From: Acidisphaera sp. S103
GTDB taxonomy: Bacteria > Pseudomonadota > Alphaproteobacteria > Acetobacterales > Acetobacteraceae
Assembly (NCBI RefSeq): GCF_009765975.1
Contig: NZ_LMUJ01000051.1
Coordinates: 269,887-318,769 of the forward strand
DNA: 48,883 nucleotides
Direction: 5' to 3'
Of the stretch, positions 16,532 to 25,233 are shown piece by piece. Each line of letters starts with the position of its first letter. Positions within the stretch are counted from its first letter, which is position 1. The notes under the pieces are model-generated. The model was not told the DNA's origin and did no database searches. It was given only the letters and a program-made list of their open reading frames with translations. The position numbers were made by a program, and so were the translations under genes.

Positions 16532-19150
16532 TCAATTTGAAGCTACGCTTCGCTTAATGCCTCTATATCCAGAGCATTCCGACCGACCGCGAGCCATGAG
16601 CATGAGTTGCAGCGTCGTGTAAATCAGAAGGCCGCCAGTGGCCAGTTCTGCAGCACGCGAATACGAAGAGAATGGTGAATATAAGGATATGATTAACCCG
16701 ACCACAAGCAGCGCTAGCCAAGTCGTGCAAATCACATAATATACAATCGGGCATGTTCCAAATCCCCAATTCGGGAGTGATTGCATTTCCCACATGGAAG
16801 TGCGTGCATCTGCATTTACGAGCAAAGAAAGAATAACTATTGACGCGGCCAGAGCAAAATTCATTGGCGAATCGGGTGACAGTGAATTCGATAAGAGAGC
16901 GGACGGCGATGGATATACTGTAAGCGCTCCAACAACGAATAGGGCGAAGTTCAACAACACGTTTTGATGGAAAAAATAGGCCCGTTGCCATGGTAAGCGG
17001 AATCGAGTCTTGTTTGTCAATATCGGCACAGCAATGATCAAAACTCCCAGTTCATATTTGACGGGCAAACCTATCATGGATGTGAGGATCGGTAGGCAAG
17101 ACAACGCGAGAAGCGTATGAGAGCTAATAGACAATGAGCTCGAGATGGCGTCGTAAACTAATCCCAGTACTTTTCCATCAAGATTGGTACTATGCGGCCC
17201 ATATTTATCTGCGATTCCCAACATCACAAGCGGCAAGGCCTGATTGTCATCTACATAACGTTCTGCAGTGAGGGAATTTTGAAGCGTGCGTGCAAGTCTT
17301 TCCACATCGTTAATAAATGTGAGGCAACGAGCAAGATGTACCGTATTCGACCAAGTGAGCGGATTTCTATATGAGAGCTTCTCAGAAATCCTCTCATAGA
17401 CAAGATTTGCTAAAAAGGCGGCTCTATCTTTGGGGAGTTTATCGAGTATATTGATCAAGCGTGGCGTTGCGTCATCGTCTAGACGCTTTGATAAAAGTTC
17501 AGCAGCATCATACCAGTGTGTATGTGCGGGATTCGAGACCCACTCAAGAAGAAGTTTCTCGAAGGTGCTACTCAGATATCCCGTCATGTCCAGGACGGAT
17601 TTCCACGACAAGGGATAGTGAGAAAGGGTCTCTGTCGCAACCCCAGTACCCGCTGTTGCAAGCACCCTTCCGGCTAGATTTGCGATGCTGCTTTGCCCTA
17701 GCTCTAACCGGTTCCCCAACTCTTCGCAAATTCTCCTTTCGATGCCACCAGATACCTTTCGGAGGAGCGATACTAATGGAAGAACAGACGTCTCGTCATC
17801 CAAGTCAAGTTGCTGAAGCGCCAAAGTCGCTGCAGTTTCCTGCAATTCCAGAGAGGGAGTTGGGGCCTCGGCTACGGCTACGGCTCCAAGCATTGGCGAT
17901 ACTTCAAAAAGCGCTCGCACATAAGCTGTTGGGTCTGAGACTTGAGCGACGGCGAGCAGCGTCGATTCTCGCCACCAAGTGGGCGGCTCGAGACGAGCTA
18001 CCTCCGCCGGCGTGAATTTATTAACGAGATTTAGGGAAGCAAAGTACTCTTGGAGCGCAAATTGCACAAAAATGACAAAGCCCGGTACATCCTGCACTAA
18101 AATTCCGGTCTTTCTCGCTAGATTATCGACGAAGGCCGCAGCATTGTGAGCCTCTATTCCATAGCGTGGCAGTACCTCAGTAAGAAAATCTATACAAATG
18201 TCTCGGTCAAGTTCTACGTTTTGCTGAATTTGCATTTGCAGCGCTATCTCCACTAGTACAGCTCCGTACGATTGTCGCCAAACATCCGGGGCATGACCTT
18301 GCGCAGTAGCCCAATCTTCAACAAGAGTTTTCTTTATCTTTTCGAGATAACGAACTCGCTCGCCTGGGATACCAAGATTGGACTCAGTATACAATAAGAG
18401 ACTTCCAATTAAGAGAAGTGGCGATCTAGAAACCTCCAATACTTTAGGACTTGCATTCAAATCCGCCCAGAAACCGCCAGCACTCTTGTTTGTAGGGTAA
18501 CGAAGAGGCCAGTGTCTAGCGAACATCTGTATTTGGTCATCCTTTAGTGGAAGAACTTCCCAAATATCGGGAATAGATAAGAGAATAGGCCTGTATGCTT
18601 CTTTTCTACAAGTAACTATTAAACTGCTATGCTGTCCTTTGAAGTACCTCATATAGAACGTATCTATCGCTTCGCATGCTTCCTCCAACAGGTTAGGCCG
18701 GACCTCATCGAGACCATCGAGAACACATAGACAAGACGGGGTGCGTAGTTTGTCAATCAAAAGACTCTTGGCATCCTTTATATCCAACGCTTCGAGCTTT
18801 CTAGCCAGTAACTCCTCGATTGTGGCTTTGGATTCATATTCCCTAAGCCGAAGAAAAAATGGCATCGTTTTCGAGCCACCGTCACGTAAAGCTTCAAGAA
18901 CTCTGTTCTTGACGTAAGTCGACTTACCCGCCCCTGGACCGCCGACTAGTACAAATTGACGCGGCCTAGATTCAGCACTTTCCCACCCTGCCTTTCCCAT
19001 AAGGTCTGATGCTATGATTCCAATACGAACGTAAACTTTCGCTAGATCGAATCCTTCTCTACGCCCTATAACGACCAGAGTAGAGATATCTTTACGAAGC
19101 TCGTGTCGATAGCGCCGGATCGAGAAGTGTCTGTTTAGAATTCGTATCAA
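16532..19150 (-). CDS. NACHT-domain NTPase with C-terminal membrane domain
   Basis: This 872-residue protein has a short helical N-terminus (1-60), a NACHT NTPase core with Walker A GGPGAGKST (70-78) and Walker B CLCVLDGLDEV (140-150), a long helical region (about 300-650), and then about six hydrophobic segments from about 665 to 855. NACHT proteins are STAND switches that open on binding a trigger; bacterial ones include antiphage proteins. The N-terminal effector usual in that group is missing, so the C-terminal membrane part may be the effector, or may anchor the protein. The start is a TTG at 19150; no in-frame ATG exists after the nearest upstream stop, and a run of seven G lies just upstream. 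The gene is more A+T-rich than its surroundings and stands beside a decayed IS. Its last seven codons lie in the repeat shared with copy A. Confidence 0.85.
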   Translation of the reverse strand: MIRILNRHFSIRRYRHELRKDISTLVVIGRREGFDLAKVYVRIGIIASDLMGKAGWESAESRPRQFVLVGGPGAGKSTYVKNRVLEALRDGGSKTMPFFLRLREYESKATIEELLARKLEALDIKDAKSLLIDKLRTPSCLCVLDGLDEVRPNLLEEACEAIDTFYMRYFKGQHSSLIVTCRKEAYRPILLSIPDIWEVLPLKDDQIQMFARHWPLRYPTNKSAGGFWADLNASPKVLEVSRSPLLLIGSLLLYTESNLGIPGERVRYLEKIKKTLVEDWATAQGHAPDVWRQSYGAVLVEIALQMQIQQNVELDRDICIDFLTEVLPRYGIEAHNAAAFVDNLARKTGILVQDVPGFVIFVQFALQEYFASLNLVNKFTPAEVARLEPPTWWRESTLLAVAQVSDPTAYVRALFEVSPMLGAVAVAEAPTPSLELQETAATLALQQLDLDDETSVLPLVSLLRKVSGGIERRICEELGNRLELGQSSIANLAGRVLATAGTGVATETLSHYPLSWKSVLDMTGYLSSTFEKLLLEWVSNPAHTHWYDAAELLSKRLDDDATPRLINILDKLPKDRAAFLANLVYERISEKLSYRNPLTWSNTVHLARCLTFINDVERLARTLQNSLTAERYVDDNQALPLVMLGIADKYGPHSTNLDGKVLGLVYDAISSSLSISSHTLLALSCLPILTSMIGLPVKYELGVLIIAVPILTNKTRFRLPWQRAYFFHQNVLLNFALFVVGALTVYPSPSALLSNSLSPDSPMNFALAASIVILSLLVNADARTSMWEMQSLPNWGFGTCPIVYYVICTTWLALLVVGLIISLYSPFSSYSRAAELATGGLLIYTTLQLMLMARGRSECSGYRGIKRSVASN

Positions 19151-19411
19151 CCATCTAAACCCCCCCTTTCACCAAAGCGCAATTAATCCTAGGCCACCTG
19201 GTACCAAGACAACGATCACTTCGTTCAACTTCACATCGCGGAACGAAGCAAGGAACGTTGGCCAAAAATCGGCAAGCACTTCTACACTCCCTAAACTATC
19301 GCTTTATCAACGATAAGAATTGTGGTCGCGATATATCGCGTTCGACGATATGGTTGCACATCTGGGTCAGTTACGCTAGCCCCTAGGAATGGTATCCGGC
19401 GTATACCTTCA
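19151..19411. promoter_or_regulatory. Upstream region of the NACHT gene
   Basis: The 261 bases up to the IS hold no gene. A perfect 14-bp palindrome, CGCGATATATCGCG, lies at 19327-19340 and could be an operator. A G7 run (minus strand) stands just before the TTG start. A promoter is not clear. Confidence 0.35.
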
Positions 19412-20327
19412 GTGTCCGTCCGGAAGCTTTTCGAGTTATTAGAACCGGTTAGCTGACGGGGCTTGAACTTATTAAATCTCCCATGATTCGATGACTGGTA
19501 CCGATTCGCGAGGTATCAGATGTGGACGAACGAAAACCGTCATCGGTATGACCGGGACCGGCTTCGCTACCCGAGTGATATGACGAGCGACGAATGGGCG
19601 CTGGTAGAGTGTCTGATCCCGCCCGCCAAGCGTGGCGGCCGACGGCGCGAGGTCGATGTCCGGGAAGTGTTGAATGGCATCATGTATGTGCTGAGCACAG
19701 GCTGTCAGTGGCGCTACATTCCGCGGGATTTGCCGCCGCGCAGCACCCTGCACGACTACCTCCAGCGCTGGGACTATGATGGGACTTTAGGCAAATTCAT
19801 TATGTTCTCTATCAAAAATGCCGCGAACAGATTGACCGGGACGCAAGTCCAACCGCCTGCATCGATCCCAAGGGGTATGATGCGGGGAAGAAAATCAGTG
19901 GCAAGAAGCGGCATATTCTGGTCGACACCCAGGGCTTGCTGATGCATGCGGTCGTTCACCCTGCCGACGTCCAAGAACGTGACGGTGGACTGCTGGTTCT
20001 GGCGACCTTATTTGGCCTTTATCCGTTCCTGCGGAAGCTCTTCGCCGATGGCGGCTATCAGGGGCCACAGTTCCGCAATGAACTGGCGAAGGTGCTGCCT
20101 CGGCTGTCGGTGGAAATCGTCAAGCGTTCAGATGCTGCCAACGGCTTTGAGGTATTGCCCAGACGTTGGATCGTCGAGCGGACCTTCGCATGGCTCAACC
20201 GCTGTCGCCGGCTCGCCAAGGATTTCGAGAACCGTGACCGCAACGCGTTGAATTTCCTGCGGCTCGCCTCGATCCGGATGATGCTCAGAAAACTATGCAA
20301 TCCAGCTTGAACTTTCCGGGCGGACTC
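19412..20327 (+). mobile_element. IS5-family insertion sequence, decayed
   Basis: The element spans about 916 bp. Its ends are imperfect inverted repeats: GTGTCCGTCCGGAAGCTT at the left (19412) and, read inward from the right end (20327), GAGTCCGCCCGGAAAGTT. No clear target duplication is seen (TTCA before the left end, TAAG after the right end). It encodes one transposase that carries two lesions. Confidence 0.75.
19520..20310 (+). pseudogene. IS5-family transposase, frameshifted and internally deleted
   Basis: The first frame begins at 19520 after a GAGGT site and shows the IS5 start (SDMTSDEWALVECLIPP) and STGCQWRYIPRDLPP. After about 91 codons, a lost base in an A run (GGCAAATT for GGCAAAATT) shifts the reading; the correct continuation (IHYVLYQKCREQIDRDASPTACID) lies in another frame, which ends at 20310. 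In that frame a stretch after the first Asp is missing: ACID is followed at once by PKGYDAGKK, where relatives have about a dozen more residues starting SQS. The second Asp (FADGGYQG) and the Glu (WIVERTFAWL) are kept. The enzyme should be inactive. Confidence 0.85.
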
Positions 20328-20487
20328 TAAGCGTGCCGGGCCGTGGGGCCATGGCGCTCCTCGTTAACGGCACCGGTTATGATATTCGGGACCCCGCATT
20401 ACGGTTCCTACTGTGTAGACTGGTTCGCCCCCCATTCATCTTCAGTTGGGCGGTTCTATCACCCCTGACGCCTGACCCTCGCCACCC

Positions 20488-21549
20488 CTAAACCGCCCCC
20501 ATCCGCTGCCCCGTCCGAGCATCGAACAGATGCACCATCGCCGGGTCGGGCGTGATGTGGATCATCTCCCCCGGCTTGGCGCTCACCCGTTCGCGGAACG
20601 CCGCGATGATCGGGGCGCCGGCGAACTCCGCCATCACCTGCGTCTCCGACCCGGTCGGCTCGATCACGTTGACCCGCGCCCCCACCCCGTCGCCGTTCAA
20701 CTGGAAATGTTCCGGCCGCACGCCGTAGATAATCGGGCTGCCGTCGGTCACCCCCCGCGTCGAGGGCAGCGGCAGCGCCGTCCCCTCCTCCGACCGGAAC
20801 GCGCCCCCATCCACCTTGCCCTTCAGGAAGTTCATCGCCGGAGACCCGATGAACCCGGCCACGAACAAATTCGCCGGGTGGTCGTACAACTCCAGCGGCG
20901 CGCCGATCTGCTCCACGTTGCCGCCGTTCATCACCACGATCTTGTCGGCCATGGTCATCGCCTCGATCTGGTCGTGCGTGACATACACCGTGGTGGTGGT
21001 CAGCCGCTGGTGCAGTTCCTTGATCTCCGCCCGCATGGCAACGCGCAGCTTGGCATCCAGGTTGGACAGCGGCTCATCGAACAGGAACACCTGAGGGTCC
21101 CGCACGATCGCCCGCCCCATCGCCACGCGCTGCCGCTGCCCGCCGGACAACTGCCGCGGATACCGGTTCAGATACGGCGCCAGGCTCAAAATCTCCGCCG
21201 CTCGGTTTACCTTCTGGTCGATCACCGCCTTCGGGGCGCTGGCCAACGAAAGCGCGAACGCCATGTTGTCGCGCACCGTCATGTGCGGGTACAGGGCGTA
21301 GTTCTGGAACACCATGGCGATGTCGCGTTCCTTGGGGGCAACGTTGTTGACCACCCGCTCGCCGATGGCGATCTCACCGCCGGTGATGTTCTCCAGCCCC
21401 GCGATCATCCGCAGCAGAGTCGATTTCCCGCAGCCGGATGGCCCGACCAGGATGACGAATTCCCCGTCCTCGATCTCGACGCTGACGCCGTGCAGCACTT
21501 CGGTGGACCCGTAGCGCTTGCGGACATCGCGGATGGACACGTTGGCCAT
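20488..21549 (-). CDS. ugpC: Carbohydrate ABC transporter ATP-binding protein (UgpC/MalK type)
   Basis: This 353-residue ATPase has Walker A GPSGCGKST (36-44), Q loop FQNYALYP, signature LSGGQRQR, Walker B VFLFDEPLSNLDA and the H loop TVYVTHDQ. The C-terminal third is the TOBE-type regulatory domain of MalK/UgpC proteins. The start is the ATG at 21549 (MANVSIRDVRKRYG); the longer open frame upstream lies under the divergent channel gene. It most probably energises the permeases at 3212-5081, the only MalF/MalG pair in the window, though 12 kb of accessory genes separate them. The symbol refers to the family, not to a proven glycerol-3-phosphate role. A remnant of its 3' end stands at 15461-15574. 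Confidence 0.93.
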   Translation of the reverse strand: MANVSIRDVRKRYGSTEVLHGVSVEIEDGEFVILVGPSGCGKSTLLRMIAGLENITGGEIAIGERVVNNVAPKERDIAMVFQNYALYPHMTVRDNMAFALSLASAPKAVIDQKVNRAAEILSLAPYLNRYPRQLSGGQRQRVAMGRAIVRDPQVFLFDEPLSNLDAKLRVAMRAEIKELHQRLTTTTVYVTHDQIEAMTMADKIVVMNGGNVEQIGAPLELYDHPANLFVAGFIGSPAMNFLKGKVDGGAFRSEEGTALPLPSTRGVTDGSPIIYGVRPEHFQLNGDGVGARVNVIEPTGSETQVMAEFAGAPIIAAFRERVSAKPGEMIHITPDPAMVHLFDARTGQRMGAV

Positions 21550-21687
21550 GCTGGTCTTTCCTCCGATCGGCGGCCGCGCATTGAACCGGGCGGCTCTCCT
21601 GCCTGCTTCTTCGCACGCGGCGACCCGGCACGCAAAGCCCCCCATCCCAAGGTGACGTCCCCACCGGCGATGGCTAGATTGGCCGCG

Positions 21688-22599
21688 ATGCCGAATCGCA
21701 AACCCCACCGCCAGCCGAAGCCCATCGCCATAGGGCGGGCGGAATTCGGCCTGTCGAAGCTGGGCATCGCGCGCTTCGACCTCAGCGACCCGTATCACCT
21801 GGCGGTCAGCCTGTCCTGGCCGGGCTTCGCGGTCGCCATGCTGGCGTGCTGGCTGGCGATCAACCTGCTGTTCGCCTTCCTCTACGTGCTCAGCCCCGGC
21901 GCCGTCGCCAATGTCCCGGGCCAATCCTTCGCCGGCGTGTTCTTCTTCAGCGTCGAGACCCTGGCCACCGTCGGCTACGGGGTGATGTCGCCGGACACGC
22001 TGTATGGCCACATCGTATCCGCCGTGGAGATCGTCACCGGCATGGCGTTCACTGCCATCTTCACCGGTTTGCTGTTCGTCCGCTTCTCCCGCCCCAAGGC
22101 CAAGATCATCGCCGCCGGCCACGCCGTCGTAACCCGCCACAACGGCCGCCCAACCCTGATGCTGCGCATCATCAACGGCCGCGTCACCATCATGAGCGGC
22201 GCCACCGCGCGGCTGTTCGTGCTGCTGGTGGAGCACTCGGCCGAGGGCGCGTTCTTCCGCCGCATCCACGACCTGGAACTGCAGCAGTCGTATTTGCCGC
22301 TGTTTGTCATGCCGTGGACGCTGATGCATGTGATCGACGAAGCCAGCCCGCTGCATGGCCATGACGCCGAAACGCTGGCGGCGGCCGACGCCAGGCTGTT
22401 CCTGACGATCGACGCCCGCGACCACGCGCTGTCCGCCCAGGTGTACGACATGAAGGATTACCCCGTGGGACGCATCCGCTTCGGCATGCGCTTCAGCGAC
22501 ATGGTCACCCAGGATGAGGGCGGCAAAGCCACCGCCGACCTGACCCGGATCCACCTGCTGGAGCCGGACGGCGGCGCCGAAGCCGCCCCGAGAAGCTGA
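21688..22599 (+). CDS. Inward-rectifier-type potassium channel (KirBac-like)
   Basis: The 303-residue protein has the two-helix pore of bacterial inward-rectifier K+ channels: an amphipathic slide helix region (DLSDPYHLAVSLSW), first helix (about 45-68), pore helix with selectivity filter TVGYG (94-98), second helix (about 106-131), and a C-terminal beta-rich Kir domain of about 165 residues with LMLRIINGR and GMRFSD. It would pass K+ across the inner membrane as a tetramer gated by its cytosolic domain. An in-frame ATG at 21670 is another possible start. It is divergent from ugpC, with about 120-140 bases between, and is followed closely by the DUF192 gene. Confidence 0.92.
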   Translation: MPNRKPHRQPKPIAIGRAEFGLSKLGIARFDLSDPYHLAVSLSWPGFAVAMLACWLAINLLFAFLYVLSPGAVANVPGQSFAGVFFFSVETLATVGYGVMSPDTLYGHIVSAVEIVTGMAFTAIFTGLLFVRFSRPKAKIIAAGHAVVTRHNGRPTLMLRIINGRVTIMSGATARLFVLLVEHSAEGAFFRRIHDLELQQSYLPLFVMPWTLMHVIDEASPLHGHDAETLAAADARLFLTIDARDHALSAQVYDMKDYPVGRIRFGMRFSDMVTQDEGGKATADLTRIHLLEPDGGAEAAPRS

Positions 22600-22678
22600 T
22601 CCCCGTCTGGCCGTCCCGAACGACGGCGGCTACAAGCCGCTCCACCGCACCGCAACCGACCAAGGAGACCCGATCCGC

Positions 22679-23158
22679 ATGCAACGGCGCACTCTGCTGG
22701 CACTCGCCGCGACCCTGTCCCTGGCCGTGATGGCGCAGGCGCCGGAACCGACCAAACCGCAGCCCGAACTGCCGAAGGAAAAGCTGGTCATCGTCACCCA
22801 TGACGGCAAGCAACACGTCTTCAACGTGGAGATGGCGCTGACCGAGGACCAGCAGACCGTCGGTGAGATGTTCCGCCCCAAGGTGCCGGAAGACGGCGGC
22901 ATGCTGTTCGACTGGGGCGTCGCCAGGGAATCGCAGATGTGGATGCGCAACACGCTGGTGTCGCTGGACATGGTGTTCATCAACGCCGACGGCTCCATCC
23001 GCTCCATCGCCGAGGACACCACGCCGCGCAGCCTGGCGGTAATCGACAGCCGCGGACCGGTGCGCGCCACACTGGAACTGGCCGCCGGGGTGACCGCCAA
23101 GCTGGATATCCGCGTCGGCGACACGGTGAAGCAGCGGATTTTCGGCAACGCACCCTGA
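22679..23158 (+). CDS. DUF192 family exported protein
   Basis: This 159-residue protein begins with a signal peptide (RR then a Leu/Ala-rich core, cleavage near AQA at about 20) and continues as a DUF192 domain: RPKVPEDGGMLFDW, MWMRNTLVSLDMVFI and LELAAGVTAKLDIRVGD are its hallmarks. The biochemical role of the family is unknown; it is a small beta-rich periplasmic or extracytoplasmic protein. AAGGAG lies 11 bases before the ATG. It is placed 79 bases after the K+ channel gene and just before tRNA-Pro, all on the plus strand. Confidence 0.92.
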   Translation: MQRRTLLALAATLSLAVMAQAPEPTKPQPELPKEKLVIVTHDGKQHVFNVEMALTEDQQTVGEMFRPKVPEDGGMLFDWGVARESQMWMRNTLVSLDMVFINADGSIRSIAEDTTPRSLAVIDSRGPVRATLELAAGVTAKLDIRVGDTVKQRIFGNAP

Positions 23159-23232
23159 CCGGGGGCCGTTCCGAACGATTGATCCTTGCATCGGAACGCC
23201 GCCGCCCATAGGGTCCCGCGGATTCCAACCGT

Positions 23233-23309
23233 CGGGGCGTGGCGCAGCCTGGTAGCGCGCCTGTTTTGGGTACAGGAGGTCGTGGGTTCGAGTCCCGCCG
23301 CCCCGACCA
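23233..23309 (+). tRNA. tRNA-Pro (TGG anticodon)
   Basis: A 77-nt tRNA with encoded CCA. The acceptor stem pairs CGGGGCG with CGCCCCG; the anticodon stem CCTGT/ACAGG holds the loop TTTGGGT, which gives anticodon TGG; the T loop is GTTCGAGTC. It reads proline CCA and related codons. Confidence 0.97.
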
Positions 23310-23366
23310 TTGGAATGTGATCGCGTGAATCACATGCGCAAATTAGCTTTTCTGGAGACGCCATCC

Positions 23367-23672
23367 ATGCGTGCCCGCATTTTCCAGCCGCCGAAGACCG
23401 CCATGCAGTCGGGCTGGGCCAAAACGAAGGATTGGGCACTGGAATTCGTCCCCACCCACGGCCGCACAGCCGACCCACTGATGGGCTGGACCGGGGGCGG
23501 CGACACCCAGACCCAGGTGAAGCTGTCCTTCGACACGCGGGAAGAAGCCATCGCCTACGCCGAACGCGCCGGCCTGCAGTATGAGGTCGAATTGCCGCAC
23601 GCCCGCCGCATCAAGCCCAAGGCCTACGCCGACAACTTCAAATACGGCCGAACCGAGAACTGGACGCATTGA
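23367..23672 (+). CDS. NADH dehydrogenase accessory subunit, NDUFS4-like
   Basis: The 101-residue protein matches the ETC complex I conserved region (NDUFS4/18-kDa subunit) found in alphaproteobacteria and mitochondria: MRARIFQPPKTAMQSG at the start, a DWALEF strand, GWTGGGDT, a SFDTREEAIAYAE helix and the DNFKYGR.E.WTH end. It should sit on the peripheral arm of complex I and stabilise it. The start at 23367 is preceded by GGAG; an ATG at 23310, directly after tRNA-Pro, would add 19 unrelated residues. The homoserine kinase gene follows after 13 bases. Confidence 0.95.
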   Translation: MRARIFQPPKTAMQSGWAKTKDWALEFVPTHGRTADPLMGWTGGGDTQTQVKLSFDTREEAIAYAERAGLQYEVELPHARRIKPKAYADNFKYGRTENWTH

Positions 23673-23685
23673 CCGGCTGCTGCTG

Positions 23686-24645
23686 ATGGCCGTCTACACC
23701 GAGGTCACCGACGACGCGCTGGCGGACTTCCTCGCCGGCTACGACATCGGCACCATGGTCGCCTTCCGCGGCATCGCTGAGGGCGTGGAGAACTCCAACT
23801 TCTCCCTCCGCACCTCGACCGGCGACTTCATCCTGACGTTGTACGAAAAACGGGTCGATCCGAACGACCTGCCCTGGTTCCTGGGGCTGATGGAGCACCT
23901 GGCGCAACGCGGCCTGGTCTGCCCCCAACCGGTGCATGGCCGTGACGGCGCCGCGCTGCGGCATCTGTGCGGCAAGCACGCGGCGATCACCACCTTCCTG
24001 CCCGGCGTGTGGCCAAGGCGCGTGCGGCAGTCGCATTGCGGCCCGGTCGGCACCGCTTTGGCGCAACTGCACCTGGCCGGCGCAGATTACGCCCCGACGC
24101 GCCGCAACGCGCTGGATCCGGCAAGCTGGACGCCGCTGCTGGACCGCTGCCGCGCCCGCGCGGATGAGGTGCGGTCTGGTTTAGCCCAACAGTTGGACCA
24201 GGCGCTGGGCACCATCCTGGCCGCGTGGCCGTCGTCGCTGCCCGTGGGGCACATCCACGCCGACCTGTTCCCCGACAACGTCTTCTTCCTGGACGAGAAA
24301 CTGTCCGGCGTTATCGACTTCTATTTCGCCGCCACCGACCTGCTGGCCTACGACATCGCCATATGCCTTAACGCCTGGTGCTTCGAGCCGGATTTCTCCT
24401 TCAACGTCACCAAGAGCAAAGCACTGCTGGCCGCGTATCAGGCCGTCCGGCCGCTGTCGGCGGCGGAGCAAGCCGCCCTGCCCGTGCTGTGCCAGGGGGC
24501 GGCGATCCGCTTCCTGCTGACCCGGCTGTACGACTGGCTGAACACGCCCGCCGGCGCGATGGTCACCCGCAAGGACCCGCTGGAATATCTGCGCCGTCTG
24601 CGATTCCACCTCTCGGCCACGGATGGACGAGCCTATGGCCTCTGA
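23686..24645 (+). CDS. thrB: Homoserine kinase (ThrB, APH fold)
   Basis: This 319-residue kinase is the aminoglycoside-phosphotransferase-fold ThrB used by alphaproteobacteria, not the GHMP type. It has the YTEVTDDALADFLAGYDIG start, the GVENSNF loop with the ATP site lysine region (ILTLYEKR), the catalytic HIHADLFPDNVFF motif and the metal-binding GVIDFYFAATD. It phosphorylates homoserine on the way to threonine. Its length is normal for the family. It follows the complex I subunit by 13 bases, and its stop overlaps the start of rnhA, an arrangement common in this class. Confidence 0.95.
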   Translation: MAVYTEVTDDALADFLAGYDIGTMVAFRGIAEGVENSNFSLRTSTGDFILTLYEKRVDPNDLPWFLGLMEHLAQRGLVCPQPVHGRDGAALRHLCGKHAAITTFLPGVWPRRVRQSHCGPVGTALAQLHLAGADYAPTRRNALDPASWTPLLDRCRARADEVRSGLAQQLDQALGTILAAWPSSLPVGHIHADLFPDNVFFLDEKLSGVIDFYFAATDLLAYDIAICLNAWCFEPDFSFNVTKSKALLAAYQAVRPLSAAEQAALPVLCQGAAIRFLLTRLYDWLNTPAGAMVTRKDPLEYLRRLRFHLSATDGRAYGL

Positions 24646-25123
24646 TGACATCGTCGTTTCGCTGCCGCCCGATCCCGACAACGTCGTGGAAATCTGGACC
24701 GATGGCGGCTGCAAGCCCAATCCCGGTCCCGGCGGCTGGTCGGCCATCCTGACATTCCGCAATGTGGTGAAAGAACTGTCCGGTGCCGAGGCCGAAACGA
24801 CCAACAACCGCATGGAACTGACCGCGGCGGCGGAGGCATTGGAATCGCTGAAACGCCCCTGCCACGTGGTGGTACACACTGACAGCCAATACCTGAAAAA
24901 CGGCATCACCCGCTGGAGCACCGGCTGGGTGCGCAAGAACTGGCGCAACGCCGCCGGCGATCCCGTGGCCAACATCGATTTGTGGAAGCGCATCCTCGCG
25001 GCGGCGGCGATCCATCGCGTGGACTGGAAATGGGTCCGCGGTCATGACGGAAACGACATGAACGAACGCGCCGACCGCCTCGCCACCGAGGCTCGGCGTG
25101 CCGCATTCGGCGCGGACAAATAA
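24635..25123 (+). CDS. rnhA: Ribonuclease HI
   Basis: This 162-residue RNase HI keeps all four acidic catalytic positions: Asp in IWTDGGCKPNPGPGGW, Glu in NNRMELTAA, Asp in VHTDSQY and Asp in NERADRLA, and the basic handle region WRNAAGDP. It removes the RNA strand of RNA-DNA hybrids in the cytosol. The ATG at 24635 overlaps the end of thrB by 11 bases and has a weak GGACGAG before it; an ATG at 24623 is also in frame. About 15 residues come before the first strand, a small extension compared with the E. coli enzyme. Confidence 0.96.
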   Translation: MASDDIVVSLPPDPDNVVEIWTDGGCKPNPGPGGWSAILTFRNVVKELSGAEAETTNNRMELTAAAEALESLKRPCHVVVHTDSQYLKNGITRWSTGWVRKNWRNAAGDPVANIDLWKRILAAAAIHRVDWKWVRGHDGNDMNERADRLATEARRAAFGADK

Positions 25124-25233
25124 CAGAATCCGCTGTCTTATCCATGACCGATTGATGATGCCGGTGACGTGATTCGATGTTCCCGGCATATCGAACCACT
25201 GTCCGCGCGCGAATATCTGTTTCAGGAGCTACA

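Noticed and set aside
19790-19800. Programmed frameshift in the IS5 transposase
   Set aside because: The site lacks a proper slippery heptamer, relatives read GGCAAAATT here, and a second lesion removes the residues after the first Asp; decay is simpler.
20488-22554. A 688-codon minus-strand frame that extends ugpC upstream
   Set aside because: The ATPase homology starts at the ATG at 21549; the extension is antisense to the channel gene.
20530-22599. A 689-codon plus-strand frame across ugpC and the K+ channel
   Set aside because: Its first half is antisense to a well-supported ATPase; only the part from about 21688 codes for the KirBac-like channel.
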